Origin: Agrocybe praecox
Lineage: Eukaryota > Basidiomycota > Agaricomycetes > Agaricales > Agrocybaceae
Assembly: GCA_964017145.1 (NCBI GenBank)
Contig: OZ024852.1
Location: 2,543,945 to 2,607,944 of the forward strand
DNA: 64,000 nucleotides
Direction of reading: 5' to 3'
Shown here one piece after another: positions 47,901 to 60,399 of the stretch (its first letter is position 1; each line of letters starts with the position of its first letter). The notes beneath the pieces were generated by a model, which saw only the letters and a program-made list of their open reading frames with translations, had not been told where the DNA came from and searched no databases. Both the position numbers and the translations under genes were made by a program.

Positions 47901-48940
47901 ACTTACCGCCCAAAAAAATCTTGGCTTGAATTATCGCCCTTAAGCGCTAAGCTGTGGAACACGGTCCTTTGATTCAGTAGGTGCTGCGCGTTTTTTTTAG
48001 TGATAAAAAACTATTAGCGACTTGGGTCCACCATGATAGAAAAGTGATCGTTCTTAGCATAATTGCTTTATCCTACACAGTAATGAATACTATTGTCAAA
48101 CAGAAGTTTTCAAGTCGCCGACGAAGCTGTGGTGCAGCGGTAAATGGGCGCGCGGTTTACTTCTCAAATATAAAAGATTAATAAGCGAAGACGACACATA
48201 CAGCTTATTCACCGGTCTATGCAATGGAAGACAAATGACACATGAAATGCACCACCTGTACGGTGCAATTGCTGTGTGGGGCACGAGGTAATGATGGTTA
48301 CGCAATATCCTGTGCATTCGGAGGCGATGATAGGCGCCCAACTCGGTCATCTTGGTCCCACGCGGTGGACTCGCTTAGCACATGGTATGCTTACACACCA
48401 CATCAAACAAAAAAAGAAACTTACCATACATCGGATATTGGGTTTCCTGAAACAATCAGAGTCACAGATGGCAGAGATCCTAGCAAGTAGACGGGCTTCG
48501 CAAAGAGTGATTAACTTGTTACAGAAACATATGCGCATAAAAAGGGATGCAGGGCGGGTCAAACATTTACATTTAGTGTACAGTAGGGTATGGCTTGAAG
48601 GATGACAGAATTCGAAGAAAGTAGACAAAGAGTACAATTGCAAGTGAAGAAGTCCAGATGATTCAAAGCAGAAAAAGAGAGTACAGTTGTCCATAAGTAG
48701 AGCCAAAAGCAAGTCGAGGTCATAATGATACAGAGTATTGGCACAGAAGAGACGCAGCAGCAGCAGGAGAGAACCGACCATCACCAGCAAGACAAAACGA
48801 CAAAAGCAAAAAAAAAAAAGAAAAAAAAGGGACGACAATCAGAGTATTACAGGACCTTGGAATAGAAAGCCATATCGTCGAAGGTCCACAGTCCACAGAA
48901 GGTTTTGGAAAGGCAGAAAGAGAAGCGCAAGAAAGAAAGC
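44977..48940. other. Gene-poor stretch of about 4 kb
   Basis: Read on both strands, only short frames are seen; none has domain motifs. A-runs occur at about 46657-46667 and 48810-48829. I see no terminal repeats, no reverse transcriptase motif and no tRNA. Confidence 0.45.
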
Positions 48941-51900
48941 CTAAGACCAAAGGTTAATCGTTGTTCCTGGAAGCAGCAAGATTTCATCGTCGCTCAATTC
49001 TTCTTCTTCAGCAAATTGCTTGCCACCAGAGTCAGCGTCTCCTGCGACTTGCTGATCGTCATCTCCATCCACAAATCTCGCCTTCTTCTTTCCTTTGTTG
49101 CCAAACAGGCTCTTCTTATTCAACCCCCAAGTTTTTCCACAAAAGGCTCGACCCTTGAAAAGTCCCGAGGTACCTTGACCTCGCTTCTTCACTATTTGAG
49201 GCGAAGGAGGTTCTTCAGCAACACGCCAGACAATATCTTTTACGATCTCTTCAGGCTCCGCAAACCCAATAGGTTCGAGATCTTCGTCGCCTTCTTCGAT
49301 GCTCGCGCACCTGAGGAAGTCTATGGGGTCTGGAGAAGATGTGAGCTTGGGGATATAGAGACAATCGGTATAATATTCGAGATCAGGGTCTTCCGGTGTG
49401 TAAACGTCATTGACATCGAAGGCAGTCTCGAGGTTATTGTCTATGACATCAGATATTGGTGGCTGAGCCGTGGCTACCAAAGAAGGCAGGTTCTTTTCGT
49501 TGAATCGCAATACTGAACCACGTCGTGCTCTTCCACCACCGGAAGGAGGCGGAGAGGAGTGACCTGCAGCTGCGACGGGTGCAGGCGCAACAATGGTCCC
49601 ACTTCGCGTCCTCTTCGGTCCCGGAATGGAAGGCAGAGGACCAGTGGGTGCATCAGATAAAGGGCCGACGATGGTTCCACTGCGAGTCCTTCGAGCATGA
49701 GAAAGAGCCGGAGCACCACCCGCAGAAACAATCGTCCCACTTCTAGTCCTCTTCGTATTACCCGAGACCAGGACTGGTTCTTCATTCGGTTGAATGGCAT
49801 CCTTATTTTGGCTACGGTTCTGCGAAAGTAAAGTTATATCTTGCAAAGCACGAAGGGTGTCCGCAGAGCTTGAGGACCCGCTTTCTTCACCAACATCCGA
49901 TAGCATGAACGGCGATTCGAGCCGAGGTGCTTCATCACAAGCGATCACTTGCTCATTTCCACTGCCACCTTCGCCGACCTTTCCTTTATCGGAATAAGCA
50001 ACATCGTCTGTACCACAAGCACTTTTGCCTGATTTCCTTTGCAGATAAACCGTAGGCGGAGATATGATGCTATCCGTAATCCAGGGAGTGTCATCCTTTT
50101 CTCCGATCCCTCCATAAGATATTTGTGCCTCGTTATCCAAAAGCAAACCAGATTTAATCTTGGGTTCGACAGCGTCTCCGGTCAATTCCATATCCATTTC
50201 TCCGTCTTCTTCCTCGTCCTCATCATATTCCTCATCCTCCTGTTCGTCTTCGTCTTCGTCATCTCCATCTTCGTCATCCTCATGCATATAGTTCGGAGCG
50301 GCAGAGAATCTCCTTGCCCAAACAGGAACTGCAGGCCCAGATCCCAAGCCAATCGACGAAGAGTTTTCCATTTCTCGTCGCCTAAGATCTGGTAAGGAAG
50401 ACGATCTATCGAGGGTCACGGTCTGCATTTTTGCCTTGATGACGTCCGTCGCTGTCTTACGATCAGTTTGTAATCCGAGGGCGGCATGATTTTTATCAGC
50501 TAGGCCAGCTGCATTCTTCGTTGCAGGAGTCGAAATGCACCAGATATCCTCTCCGAAGTTCGCCATGTCGGCCTCCAAATCGTGCAGGTTCAAGTCCGAA
50601 ATTCTGCGACTTCGATTAATAGACACGAAAGGACTAGGGGCTATATTTCGCAATTTTCGAACGCCTCTCCTACTTTGACGGTCATCACAGTCAGCAGCAG
50701 CATCCTCATTATCACATTCATCTTCGCTGTAGTTGTTATCTTTGTAACCTCCGTTATCCTCTCCTTCAGAAGACGAGGAGAAGAACACATCTCCAGCGCC
50801 ATTTTCCGGGTAAGGAAAGCCATATCCTTCCCCGAAACCATTTCCTCCGATTGACATCTGGGATGGTGGCCTATTAAAATCAACTTTAACACGTGTGTGC
50901 ATCCAGTCCATTGACGCCGCAGGGTCTTTCGCTACTGAATGCAAAAGAGGTTTAGGAGCAATGGTATCCATAATAGGGGGCGGGCCTAAAACAATATTCA
51001 ATCCTGACGCGAGACGGTGCCTAGTTCTCCTGGATGGCGGAGCTGCACCATCTAAATCGCCTCCAGGGTTTGCCACTGGGAGGAGAGAATTACGAAGACC
51101 AAGATCGCGAGAAGGACGGGCAATATGCAAGCTACTGGGAGCAGAAGGGCGGCGTTCTCGCTCGTAATGTTGCAATACATTACTCAAGGTGTTCGCGGGC
51201 GCTTGTCTTCGATTCTCATTCCGAGAAGATGGCCTCGGCGGTCTAGCGTTGCTTTTCAAGAAGTCATTAATATCCTTCTTGGTCGGTGACGTTTTTGCGC
51301 TCTGCGAATTGTACCCCGGTCCAACTTCGCGAGAAGCCCAAGAGTGTGCCGGGACATGCGGAAGATTGAGATTGTATTTTGTATCTGTAAGTATTCTTCG
51401 TGCATTAGACGTCTGATTGGAGGTCGGGTCAAGTGGCGGACCCATGAGCTTGCGTCCCGTTTCCTGAAGGTCCAGAGTCGGTATATGCGCGTTGATGTCA
51501 TCGTTTTGGTTGAACTCGACAGGCGAAGAAGCGCGCGAAATGAATGGACTAGCAAGCGGAAGATAGTTTTCAACGTGTTTAGAGGAGGACGTCGATTTGG
51601 GCTTGTTTTTAGAGGATTTTTGCTTGCCCCTTTTCTTGGGTTTGCTATCGATTCCAAGGGAGCTGAGAGATTGAATATACTTGATAACACGCTTGGATGT
51701 ATGGCCTTGCCCACTTATTCTGGAAGAGTTGGAAGAGGAGCGAGAGCCTCGACCGGTCAAGTCAGCTCGACGTCTTTGAGAACGAGACACAGACGTTGGA
51801 CATGTTTCTTCAGTGAAATTGAAGGCACCAGATGTCAACGTAGCTCTATAACAGAGTCAATAAAATTTCGACATTATGGAGACGAAGAAAACCTACGAAT

Positions 51901-52341
51901 CGGCAATGTTTCCAGAAAACCACGATGATTTGCTGGCCGAGGATCTTTTCTTGGTCTTGTATTCCTTCAGGCCGCTGGATACGGGTACTGGAGACAATAT
52001 TCCAGGTGTATCCTGGGGTCGGGAAGAGGGAAGTTTGAAGATTTGACTCTGAGCTTGCAAAGTAGGAAATGGAGTCTGAAAAGGCTGGAGTGCCATATTT
52101 TCCTTATTCTTTTCAAAGGATGAGCAATCATCATAATCAGACAGAATATAAACGCGCATACATCCACTCCTTCAGCCGAAATCTTGCGTTTCTTTTGCTG
52201 AGGCTGGTTTTCGGTGGGCACTTGTGTTCGTGTGTGATTACCAGACTCTTTGTCGGTATAGTCTTTTTTCACTGAAGGCACATTCTCCTTCTTATTCCTG
52301 CGTCGTTTACCGTAGGTAGTGGTGATGAGAGGCTTTGACAT
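48941..52341 (-). CDS. Large disordered, probably nuclear protein with TRSGTIV repeats
   Basis: Three exons of about 1,080 aa; start MSKPLITTTYGKRRRNKKEN at 52341, second exon containing FEKNKENMALQPF, and a long third exon beginning ATLTSGAFNFTEET. The head has basic clusters (KRRRNKK, KKRSSASK) and two KEN tripeptides, which can act as APC/C degrons. The middle is Ser/Arg/Pro-rich with an acidic run (EDDEDGDDEDEDEQEDEEYD). Three copies of TRSGTIV at 49,590-49,760, spaced about 22-27 residues, plus a degenerate RARRGSV, form a tandem motif. The tail has basic KKSLFGNKGKKKARF then an acidic end. No fold or enzyme motif is visible, and I cannot name the family. Confidence 0.75.
49500..49760 (-). 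repeat. Coding repeat: three TRSGTIV motifs plus one degenerate copy
   Basis: Within the large minus-strand gene the peptides KRTRSGTIVSA, RRTRSGTIVGP and KRTRSGTIVAP recur, with a fourth weak form ARRGSVL. Basic-x-Ser/Thr context suits a kinase target or a short binding motif; this is inferred. Confidence 0.8.
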
Positions 52342-52958
52342 GGTGAAGTACGCAAAACAGATTTTGAATCCTCTAATCCAAGTCTCGTGACTAATTTAAG
52401 GGTGGTGCATCAGAGCCCTTCCGAGTCCCGCACTCTCTTCGTTGCTTTCCTTTGAACATCTAGCATCCCACAAGTGCGAGCCATGTATCGGAGAAATATA
52501 ATCGCGAGTGTCGGCAGATAAGACATAGCAGCCAGGTACGGCAGGCGAAGCTCCGAGCGCAGTTACCAGAATTTGAGCAGAGAGTGATATACTAGTGTTC
52601 TATAGCTTAGTTTGCGGCTAGCCATTCGCGAAGACGGTTTCTTCAGCCGAGGCCGAAAGAAGACACTATGATCCCAGTGCGCATTGACGGGGTCGAAGAT
52701 TTGCAAAAGGTGAATACGGTGTGGCTTATATGAGAATGAGCGACCGTTGTGTACGTTGAGAGAAAGCAAAAAAAAGTTCTTGTCAATGAGTCAGTCAGAC
52801 GGTAAGCATGAGCGGTGAAATCACGACAAAATCACGTTGCCAAGAGACGCGGCGTCGCGGCCCCATCGAGCAGCAAGCACGCGCAAACAAAGATTGAACA
52901 CCACGTCTGTGTCGTCAAACGTTGGAGTCCAGAGTAACAACCTTCACTTATACCAGTC
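52342..52958. promoter_or_regulatory. Divergent promoter, TRSGTIV gene / HDEL gene
   Basis: These 617 bases lie between two outward start codons. A minus frame at 52563-52769 has no motif. No well-known element seen. Confidence 0.35.
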
Positions 52959-55906
52959 ATGGTGGCTACTCGGAAGCAGCCTGTGGCACCAGCTTTATCT
53001 CGCTCCTCATCGACACAACCAATAGCTACATCCGCGACACCCAAAAAATTAATCAAGAACGCGACAAAGTCAATAAATCAGAATGGGCACGATACAAATG
53101 TGCGTATCTGACGTTATTCCTTGTCTTCTATCGTATGTGCTGAATAACTCTTGTTACAGTCTCACAAAGGCTTTGTACCTCCTTCAGTGAAACCTTCAAA
53201 ACACAAACCAAAGGTACTATTATATGGCATGTCAGAAATATACAGTCTGATTAATATATGTTTTACAACAGAAACGATCAGGCACATCGTTCCTCGACCG
53301 TCTTTTCATATTGTCGCTCTCTTTATTCACTTTCTATACATTTTACACGTGTCGACCGAATCCCCTCTTCTCTTCTTCACCTTCAGACGCATTTGCACAC
53401 GATCCAAACGCCTTATGTCGCTCTTTGGCCACATATCGCACACGTATTCTCGACCCATACGTGTTGCCACCTCTCCAATATACTCTATTGAAAACTCAAT
53501 CCATTACCGAACCCTACGTATCCCAGGCCCAATCTCACCTTGAACCGTATATCGCACCCGTCCTTTCCACGGCCAAAACGTTGAGACCTCACGTCGATCG
53601 TGCTACTTCCACTGCACAACGCATATGGAAGAAATCGTTGGTACCATTCTACCAGAAGACTTTGAAGCCGTACTGGAAAAGCGCCATCCTCCCTCGATAC
53701 AACAAGTTCATCGAACCTCAATTGGTACCTTTGAAGAAGCATGCGCTCCGGTCTTACCGATATTATATCGCAAACCCCTTGCGCATCCAATCGCTCAAAG
53801 CTCAAATTTACATCCATACTACATACGCGAAATATGTTGCACCCTACGTCAACAAATTCCAACCCCACATCAAACAAGCCATTGACACCGTTTACGTCAT
53901 GTCAGTGAAAGGAATTGATATCTATCAGGAGCATGTTCATCCGCGTGTACTGGCCGCATGGAAAGTTGCTCGTCCTGTGTTATGCAAGTTTTGGAAACTT
54001 GCGAAGAAGTATCTATTGGTTGCCACGGATATTGCCCGGAACCAGTTGCAGGTAGCCTTGAAAGGACTTGGTCGTCTGAGACGCACCTACGTCGACCCAC
54101 ATATTATCAGGATCTGGGACAAGGTTGTGGAAGGCACCGAGACTGTTTCTACTTCCACCTTCTCCACTACTTCCCCGTCCCAAACATTCTCTATAGAAGC
54201 AGTCGAACCCACTTCAGAATCGATCGAGGCACCCACCGCCTCCATTGCCAATGCCTATGAGACAGCAACTACGGTGGCAATCCCTGTCACTACTGCAGCT
54301 CCAGTAGAATCTGAGCAGGCTGAAGACTTACCCAGTCCTGAAGAGGCCGCTGAGGATGCTGCAACTGCTCCTGGTATCCACGCTGGATCACACACTGCGG
54401 TACCTCCCCCCATTGAAGCGGAGGAGCAGGAGGTTGCACAGGTAATCTTGGAAGCACCGAAAGAAGTTGTTCCCGAAGTCGAAGAAACCCATGTTCCGGT
54501 CGCCGCGGCTGCTGAAATTGTTGTTGAAGTTGAAGTGCCTCCTTCACCCATAGATGCACCAGCACCTGTTACCGAAGGAGACTCCGATGCCATTGCCCCC
54601 AGTCCTTCAGAGACTGAAACTGAAGAAAGTATCACCGACATACTGGCTGAGTTGGGCCTTGATGATGACGAATCTCAAACCTCTACTGTCAGCACTCCTG
54701 CCGCTGGAGAAACTTCTGAAGTAGACGTTCCAGGACCTAAACCATTAACACCAGAGGAAATTGCCGCGAAAAGACTGGATATTATCACGCGTCATGACAA
54801 TTGGTTAGTCAAACTCTATGATACAGTTGATGAGGAGACGCCCGTTCTCGCCCAGGCCCTTCTCGATCTTCGAAACGAGAAGGTCAAGGAGCTTGATGTG
54901 CTCAGGCAGAATGGTGCCGTTGATGACGTCCAGAAAGACGGCGAGAAGCTGCTCAGAGGTTTAGACGGGTATCTGCACAAAGCCCAGAGCAGGAAAGCCA
55001 CTTGGAGGCTTGTTGGAGATGAAGATACAGCGATCGATGCTAAGAAGGGAGCAGCTAAGAAGGAGAAAGAGAAGTGGGGAAAGATTCTTGCGAAAGTCGA
55101 GGATAAATTTACCGAACGAGTCCGCAAGATGCAAAGTGATGTCCATGTATGGTATCTCGCTGTCCGGGAGAAAGAAAATCAAGAGGTTTGTTTTTTATTA
55201 TTGTTTATATTGTTTACCTTATTGATTGACACAATTATAGATCAATAACTCTGTTTACCGCGTTAAGAATGTCGCCGAACGTGCGCAGGCTGATATTGGT
55301 CTGGACTATGCCTGGCTCGAAGATGTGACTTATCATGACTGGCAAAAGTACCATGATCTTGCACGTATTGCTGAGGCATATCAAGAGACCGCTTACGCGA
55401 TGCAGAACGGCACCGACCCCGATGCACCCAATGATCCCGTTGTCACCGATCTTAACCTCCTCGACGGCGAACTGCAGGATGTCATTCTCGGTTTCCAAGT
55501 CGCTTTGGGCTCGACCAAAAGCGAGGCCACCAAGTTATTCAACACTAGAGAAATCGCCGAGGATGACGACGACAGCGGTTTCTTCGTCGTCAAAGATGGA
55601 CAAGTGAGGAAAGATGATTTCAGAGGCGTCGACCTTGATCAATTGGATGTCAAGAAGAAGGAAGGGGCTGGAATTGTCGAGGTGCATAAAGATGAAACGT
55701 CGCCTGAGGCTGTTGCTACTCCTGAAGACAGCGGCGAGGTTCATATCTTACCCATCGTCCCCGTCGCCCCCCCTTCTTCGGAAGAAGAGAATGCCGGATT
55801 TGACGCCAGCAAAATCATCATTGGAAAGGACCCAGTATCTATTGAGCAGGTGTTGAAGGATATTCCGGTAGAGTCTTCGAGTGCTGACTCTCATGACGAG
55901 CTATAG
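52959..55906 (+). CDS. Predicted type II ER membrane protein ending in HDEL, SHE10-like
   Basis: Four exons, 52959-53099, 53160-53213, 53272-55185 and 55241-55906, sum to 2775 nt and give 924 aa. Residues 1-65 are basic (TPKKLIKNATK). One hydrophobic helix follows at ~72-92 (RLFILSLSLFTFYTFYTC). Next, a region of about 210 residues has recurring aromatic-Pro units (EPYVSQA, EPYIAPV, KPYWKSA, APYVNKF). A Glu/Pro/Thr-rich acidic linker leads to a helical domain (KLYDTVDEETPVLAQALLDLRNEKVKEL; EKEKWGKILAKVEDKF) and an acidic tail. The last residues are SHDEL directly before TAG. Helix position and HDEL fit a type II protein with its C-terminus in the ER lumen. Layout recalls fungal SHE10-type spore-wall proteins; that link is weak. 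Confidence 0.78.
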
Positions 55907-58900
55907 CAAACTACTCGAGTGGATGGGAGTGTTATTGTACTTAATCAATAGTATTTTATTATGTTACTTTGAATCTGTTCTGCCATTCGTGCGGTTCGAT
56001 TCTTTTCATTCGATCCTATGTATCTCGCTGAGTATGTGCTTTGTCATATTTAAAGCTCTGGAAAGTCCAGGATATCCTTCATGTCCAAACCATAGTTTCA
56101 CTCCCCAGACCCCCTTTTGCATACAGGGACTGAGCGCTGCGCAATATTCTCTCTGCGCCACAGCTTTTCCAGATACGGAAGGCGTAGAAGCGTATACTCG
56201 GTCCGAGTTTTTGGTCAATCATTATGGCATCAGGGCATATGAATTGAAGAGTCTTTGGGCCCGTGCTGATTTCAATTAATATTACAGGCAAAACCCGTGA
56301 AAAGGGCACTTATGTACTTACATATAATATTCACGGCGTTTCAACCAGGTTTCGGCGACGTCCTTTGATTGTGTACGTATGGTATATAAAACGACATTTG
56401 ACCGTTAGTTCCATTAGTGTAGGCTGTAGCGCCTTTTTTGACGAAATGTTCGCGTTTTCAAGGGATGATATACCTTAAACGATCATGTTAACCGACCAAC
56501 TTGGAAATTTGATCACGCTTTTTGAATAAAATAAAATACACCCCTTGTACGCGAAGAGTACACCACACCGTGACTTTGAACCATGCTCGAATGTGGATGT
56601 GACTGCTGAAGAACGCGTTCGCTCCAAAGCTCGGCTCTATGCTACTCCAAAAATATGGAGGGTCGTGATTAAAAAAAAAAAAAAGAGAAGGTTGCTCCTC
56701 TCTGAAAGCGGAAATGTATGAAGCAAGTCCGAGTTCGCCACTCCAATATTACCCCAGTTTCCGGTTATATAACCGCGAAGTGTGATAGTCGACGTCATTC
56801 CTTAATAACGCCTGACAAGTTTATAGCGCCTAAATAATCACATACATTATATTGCTGAAATGAAGTTCAATGAAGTGAGACAGATTTGAGCTCGCAGGAG
56901 AAACCTTCGAAGCGCAATGGGTTGCATCTGAACAGCAAAGCGTAAACAAGCGCCCAATTGGCATTTAGCATCCGATCGTGTGTTCAAATTTGTATGATCA
57001 TCATCTCACGCTCTAACCGGCGTTCATCTCTTTTTCGGCAAATATGTATTCGTTACCATATTTTTTTATGATTGAATGCCAACTTATTCAATGTATGTAA
57101 ATCTCGTTCTGGTGGAGCGTCAAAACATAGAGTACGGTACCGATAGGTCGGTAGTTTTTAATTTCAGTCTGACTTAGACACGAGGTTTAATGTATATATT
57201 CCTTAGACGTAGTAGTAGTACGTACACAAGCCGTTACTAGATAGAAAATAAAATACCCTTTACAAATTGTGGATCGCATCAAGTTCACGACAACGTGTCT
57301 ATATGATGTCCTGGGAACGAGGGTGTTCCATATTCCCACGGGTTTACCGCACGACACAGCATTCGCGTTGGTGCCCCTTGACGACCACTCTAGCTCCATG
57401 TATGAAATCGCCCTCGGATCCTTGATACCAATGGTCTGAGAAATACAGCGGCGCTCCAAGTTTGACACGACGAATTGTTAAATAGGTAACATAGGTCACT
57501 AAGTCATGTTTATCCAACCATACTACTAATCCAGTAAGAAACTACTAGGTACAACACCCGAGGAGCCGATAACATAGGGAACCGGCGTCCGCCTGTACCA
57601 TGGTATACGTAGGTCGACTGGAGATCCTGTCATTTGTGACCTATCCTTGCACTCCGGAGGGAAGTGTGGCTTCTGACGTAGCGATTTTAAAGTTTACAGT
57701 GCCGTCAATTCGACAAGAAAAACGACAAACGTCACCGTGGCATGACATGGGACATTCGCTGTCCGTTTAAAAGACTGGGTAACCCTTGAAATTGATTACA
57801 TACCGAAAGGATGTCTATTGACATGCGTCCTATCTGTTTTAGACAGCGAAAAAGCGATTTTGTAACTTATGATTTTTCTCCAAGTTAGAATCGTATACAA
57901 TCTTTAAGTTAATGAAGCGGCGAGCGCGTTTTCGTACTACTTATTATCTTTGCTCAAATAGAAGATTAAAACTGATTATGGAGGCATTACATCGAACTGC
58001 ATTAATATTGAGACTTATTTAGTAGACGCCCGAACATTGGCAAATATCCAGTATGAAACAGTACTAAGGTTGACAGGACAGTGACGGGTGCAGTTCCTCT
58101 ATGTCTATACAGCGCGGCCGCCGCAAGTACTGTAGTAATGTGTGTACCGGTTCCGTAGAATCAAGTTAAAGGGGTAGGAACTTGAAAACTAATTAGCCAC
58201 AGAGTTTTGGCAGTTACCATTACAAGTCTTCGAGATCTATTAATAGCATTCCCAATTGCTGGGCGGTAGTGGGTGTATAACGCCGCCAAACGTGTTTGAT
58301 AATTCTTGGCCTTTGCAACAATTATCTATTCTTTCGTACCTTGGTTGACTGGCTCAGTTCAGGCTGAAATGCAAGGAGCTGTATAAACAGTGAACGCCCA
58401 TAATGTATAGGCATACCACAGGGACAGCCTGTATCGACATGATTCCCCCAAGGATAAATCAGACTGGTTAAGAATCCAGGAACCTGCGAATCCACCTTTG
58501 GAGAAAGTCTCTATGATATGACACGAAAAACAATCGCAGACTGAGACTGACCGATTCCGATTTTGCTTCCGTTAGTTGCCGCGTCGGACGAGGATGATTG
58601 TCGTCTTCACATAATTACAATCTGCCATATGACTACAACAAGTAGATGATTACATAGTAGGTTCTAGAGTCATCTACTTATATGGCCCCGAATCAAGTGA
58701 TTTATCAGATTTACGCTTACGCTCTTCCAGCTTAAAGGATATATGGTGTAAAATTAGTCATTTCGATAGATTTGTTGCAATTCACGCCCTCAAGTGATAT
58801 GTAGATGCCAACCGTATACGACTGACACAGTTTACAAGTATACAAGGTCGGAGTCAAATTACCAGACATTTAAACGTCTTTTAGTCGCATTTGCGAGATT

Positions 58901-60399
58901 GCCATAAATATAAAATGGCATTATATAGCTAGAGCTGTTATGTATCGAGTGCGGCGCGACAGTCATTGAATATTAGACTCGATTGGGGGCTTTAGTCAAG
59001 TCCTCAAACAAAGTTTAATTTGTAAATTGCCGAAATGCAGAAAGTGACTGCTACGGTGCCCACAAATACATAGCGCGCTCAGAGCTATATACATACGAAT
59101 AAACTGGGCCAACAAGTCGCGATTCACTCCACGGATGAGGTAGAGATCTCCAGGGATCAGGTTCGGACCCAACAAGACCACGACCCTGACGACAAACGTC
59201 ATCCCTGTCCTGGCTTTGGGCATTTCAACGAGTAAAGCATCGTGAATAGACATAGAGAGCAACGGGAATCTGGCGGGAGGGGGGATGGTTGTCCCGCCGC
59301 CTCCTGCCGCCTCCCTAAGTTCTATCTCTGGCTTGGCTGAACTTAGGTACCGAGCGTGATGAGCAGCTGAGTTTCGTCGTCGACCCGTATACACATCATG
59401 TATACCTTTACGCAATGCCGCCGCCACCCTTTTATGTAGCAGCATCGCCATTGAGCCGAAAAAACAGCATTTTCGCCCACGCGAACGAGGAGTGCTTTTG
59501 CCATGCCGCACGCACGAGCTCTTACTGCATAGCGTATGTAAGGCACATCTAGATTGCCCGAACAAGTCACGCCGGACGGTTAACTAAATCCACATGTCGG
59601 CGTTTAATAAACCACACGCGAGTGGCTACTTGTGGTTTATCGTCAGAAAACAAACCGATATGAATGGGAAAATTGTGGGGTACCAAAGCTGGCCTTGTCA
59701 GTGGGAATTCCCCCCTTGCGGGCATACAGATAGAACGCGCAAGCTATGGCAAGGGGTGTGAATTCTTTACGTTACTGATGACATTGAAAAAGAGTCATGA
59801 ATAAATAGTTGATTTTGTGTGGAGAACGTGAGAACAACGGTGGGGCAATTGAAATGCAAAAATGATGATTACTGTTGCAATGATAATACATGGACTCACT
59901 GCAACTTGAAAAGAGAACAACGGCGCCCAATCTTGATCATTAACGAAATAAGGGTCTGGTTTTACTGACCACAATAGAGCATCCGCCTGGCCGCCGACGA
60001 GTGCCGTAATAGTTGGAAACTTTTTTAAATTTTAAGTTCAGCTTTTGTCAAAACGAGATTTCGGGAAGGTCTTTCTAGGGCGCAGGGCAGTAGATAGGCA
60101 CGGACAGTGTCCAGGCGAAGGCACAGATACCAAGAAGTCAATGTTGATTATCCCAGCAATCGAGGACTGTACATTCAGACAGATAGCTAGGCTGCACAGT
60201 AAGAAACTGCACGCCGTTTGAAAAGATATGTCACATAGATCCGAGTTACAGAATCAATAGATTTGGAGGGCGCAGATAAAGAGGATTGCCCCTACATATG
60301 GCAAGAGATTAGGACACGGCCAAGAATTTAAAAACGTACAAGAATGTCATGCAGAAAGAAAAAGTATGACGTTAGAAAGCAAGGAATATTGAAAAAAAT
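55907..60399. other. Gene-poor stretch of about 4.5 kb
   Basis: Only short frames without motifs. The longest, on minus at 58996-59565, opens only with TTG and is not convincing. A 14-A run lies near 56671. No repeats, transposase or RNA gene recognised. Confidence 0.45.

Noticed and set aside
58996..59565. 189-codon minus-strand frame
   Set aside because: The frame opens only with TTG, composition is irregular, and no domain or splice structure is seen.
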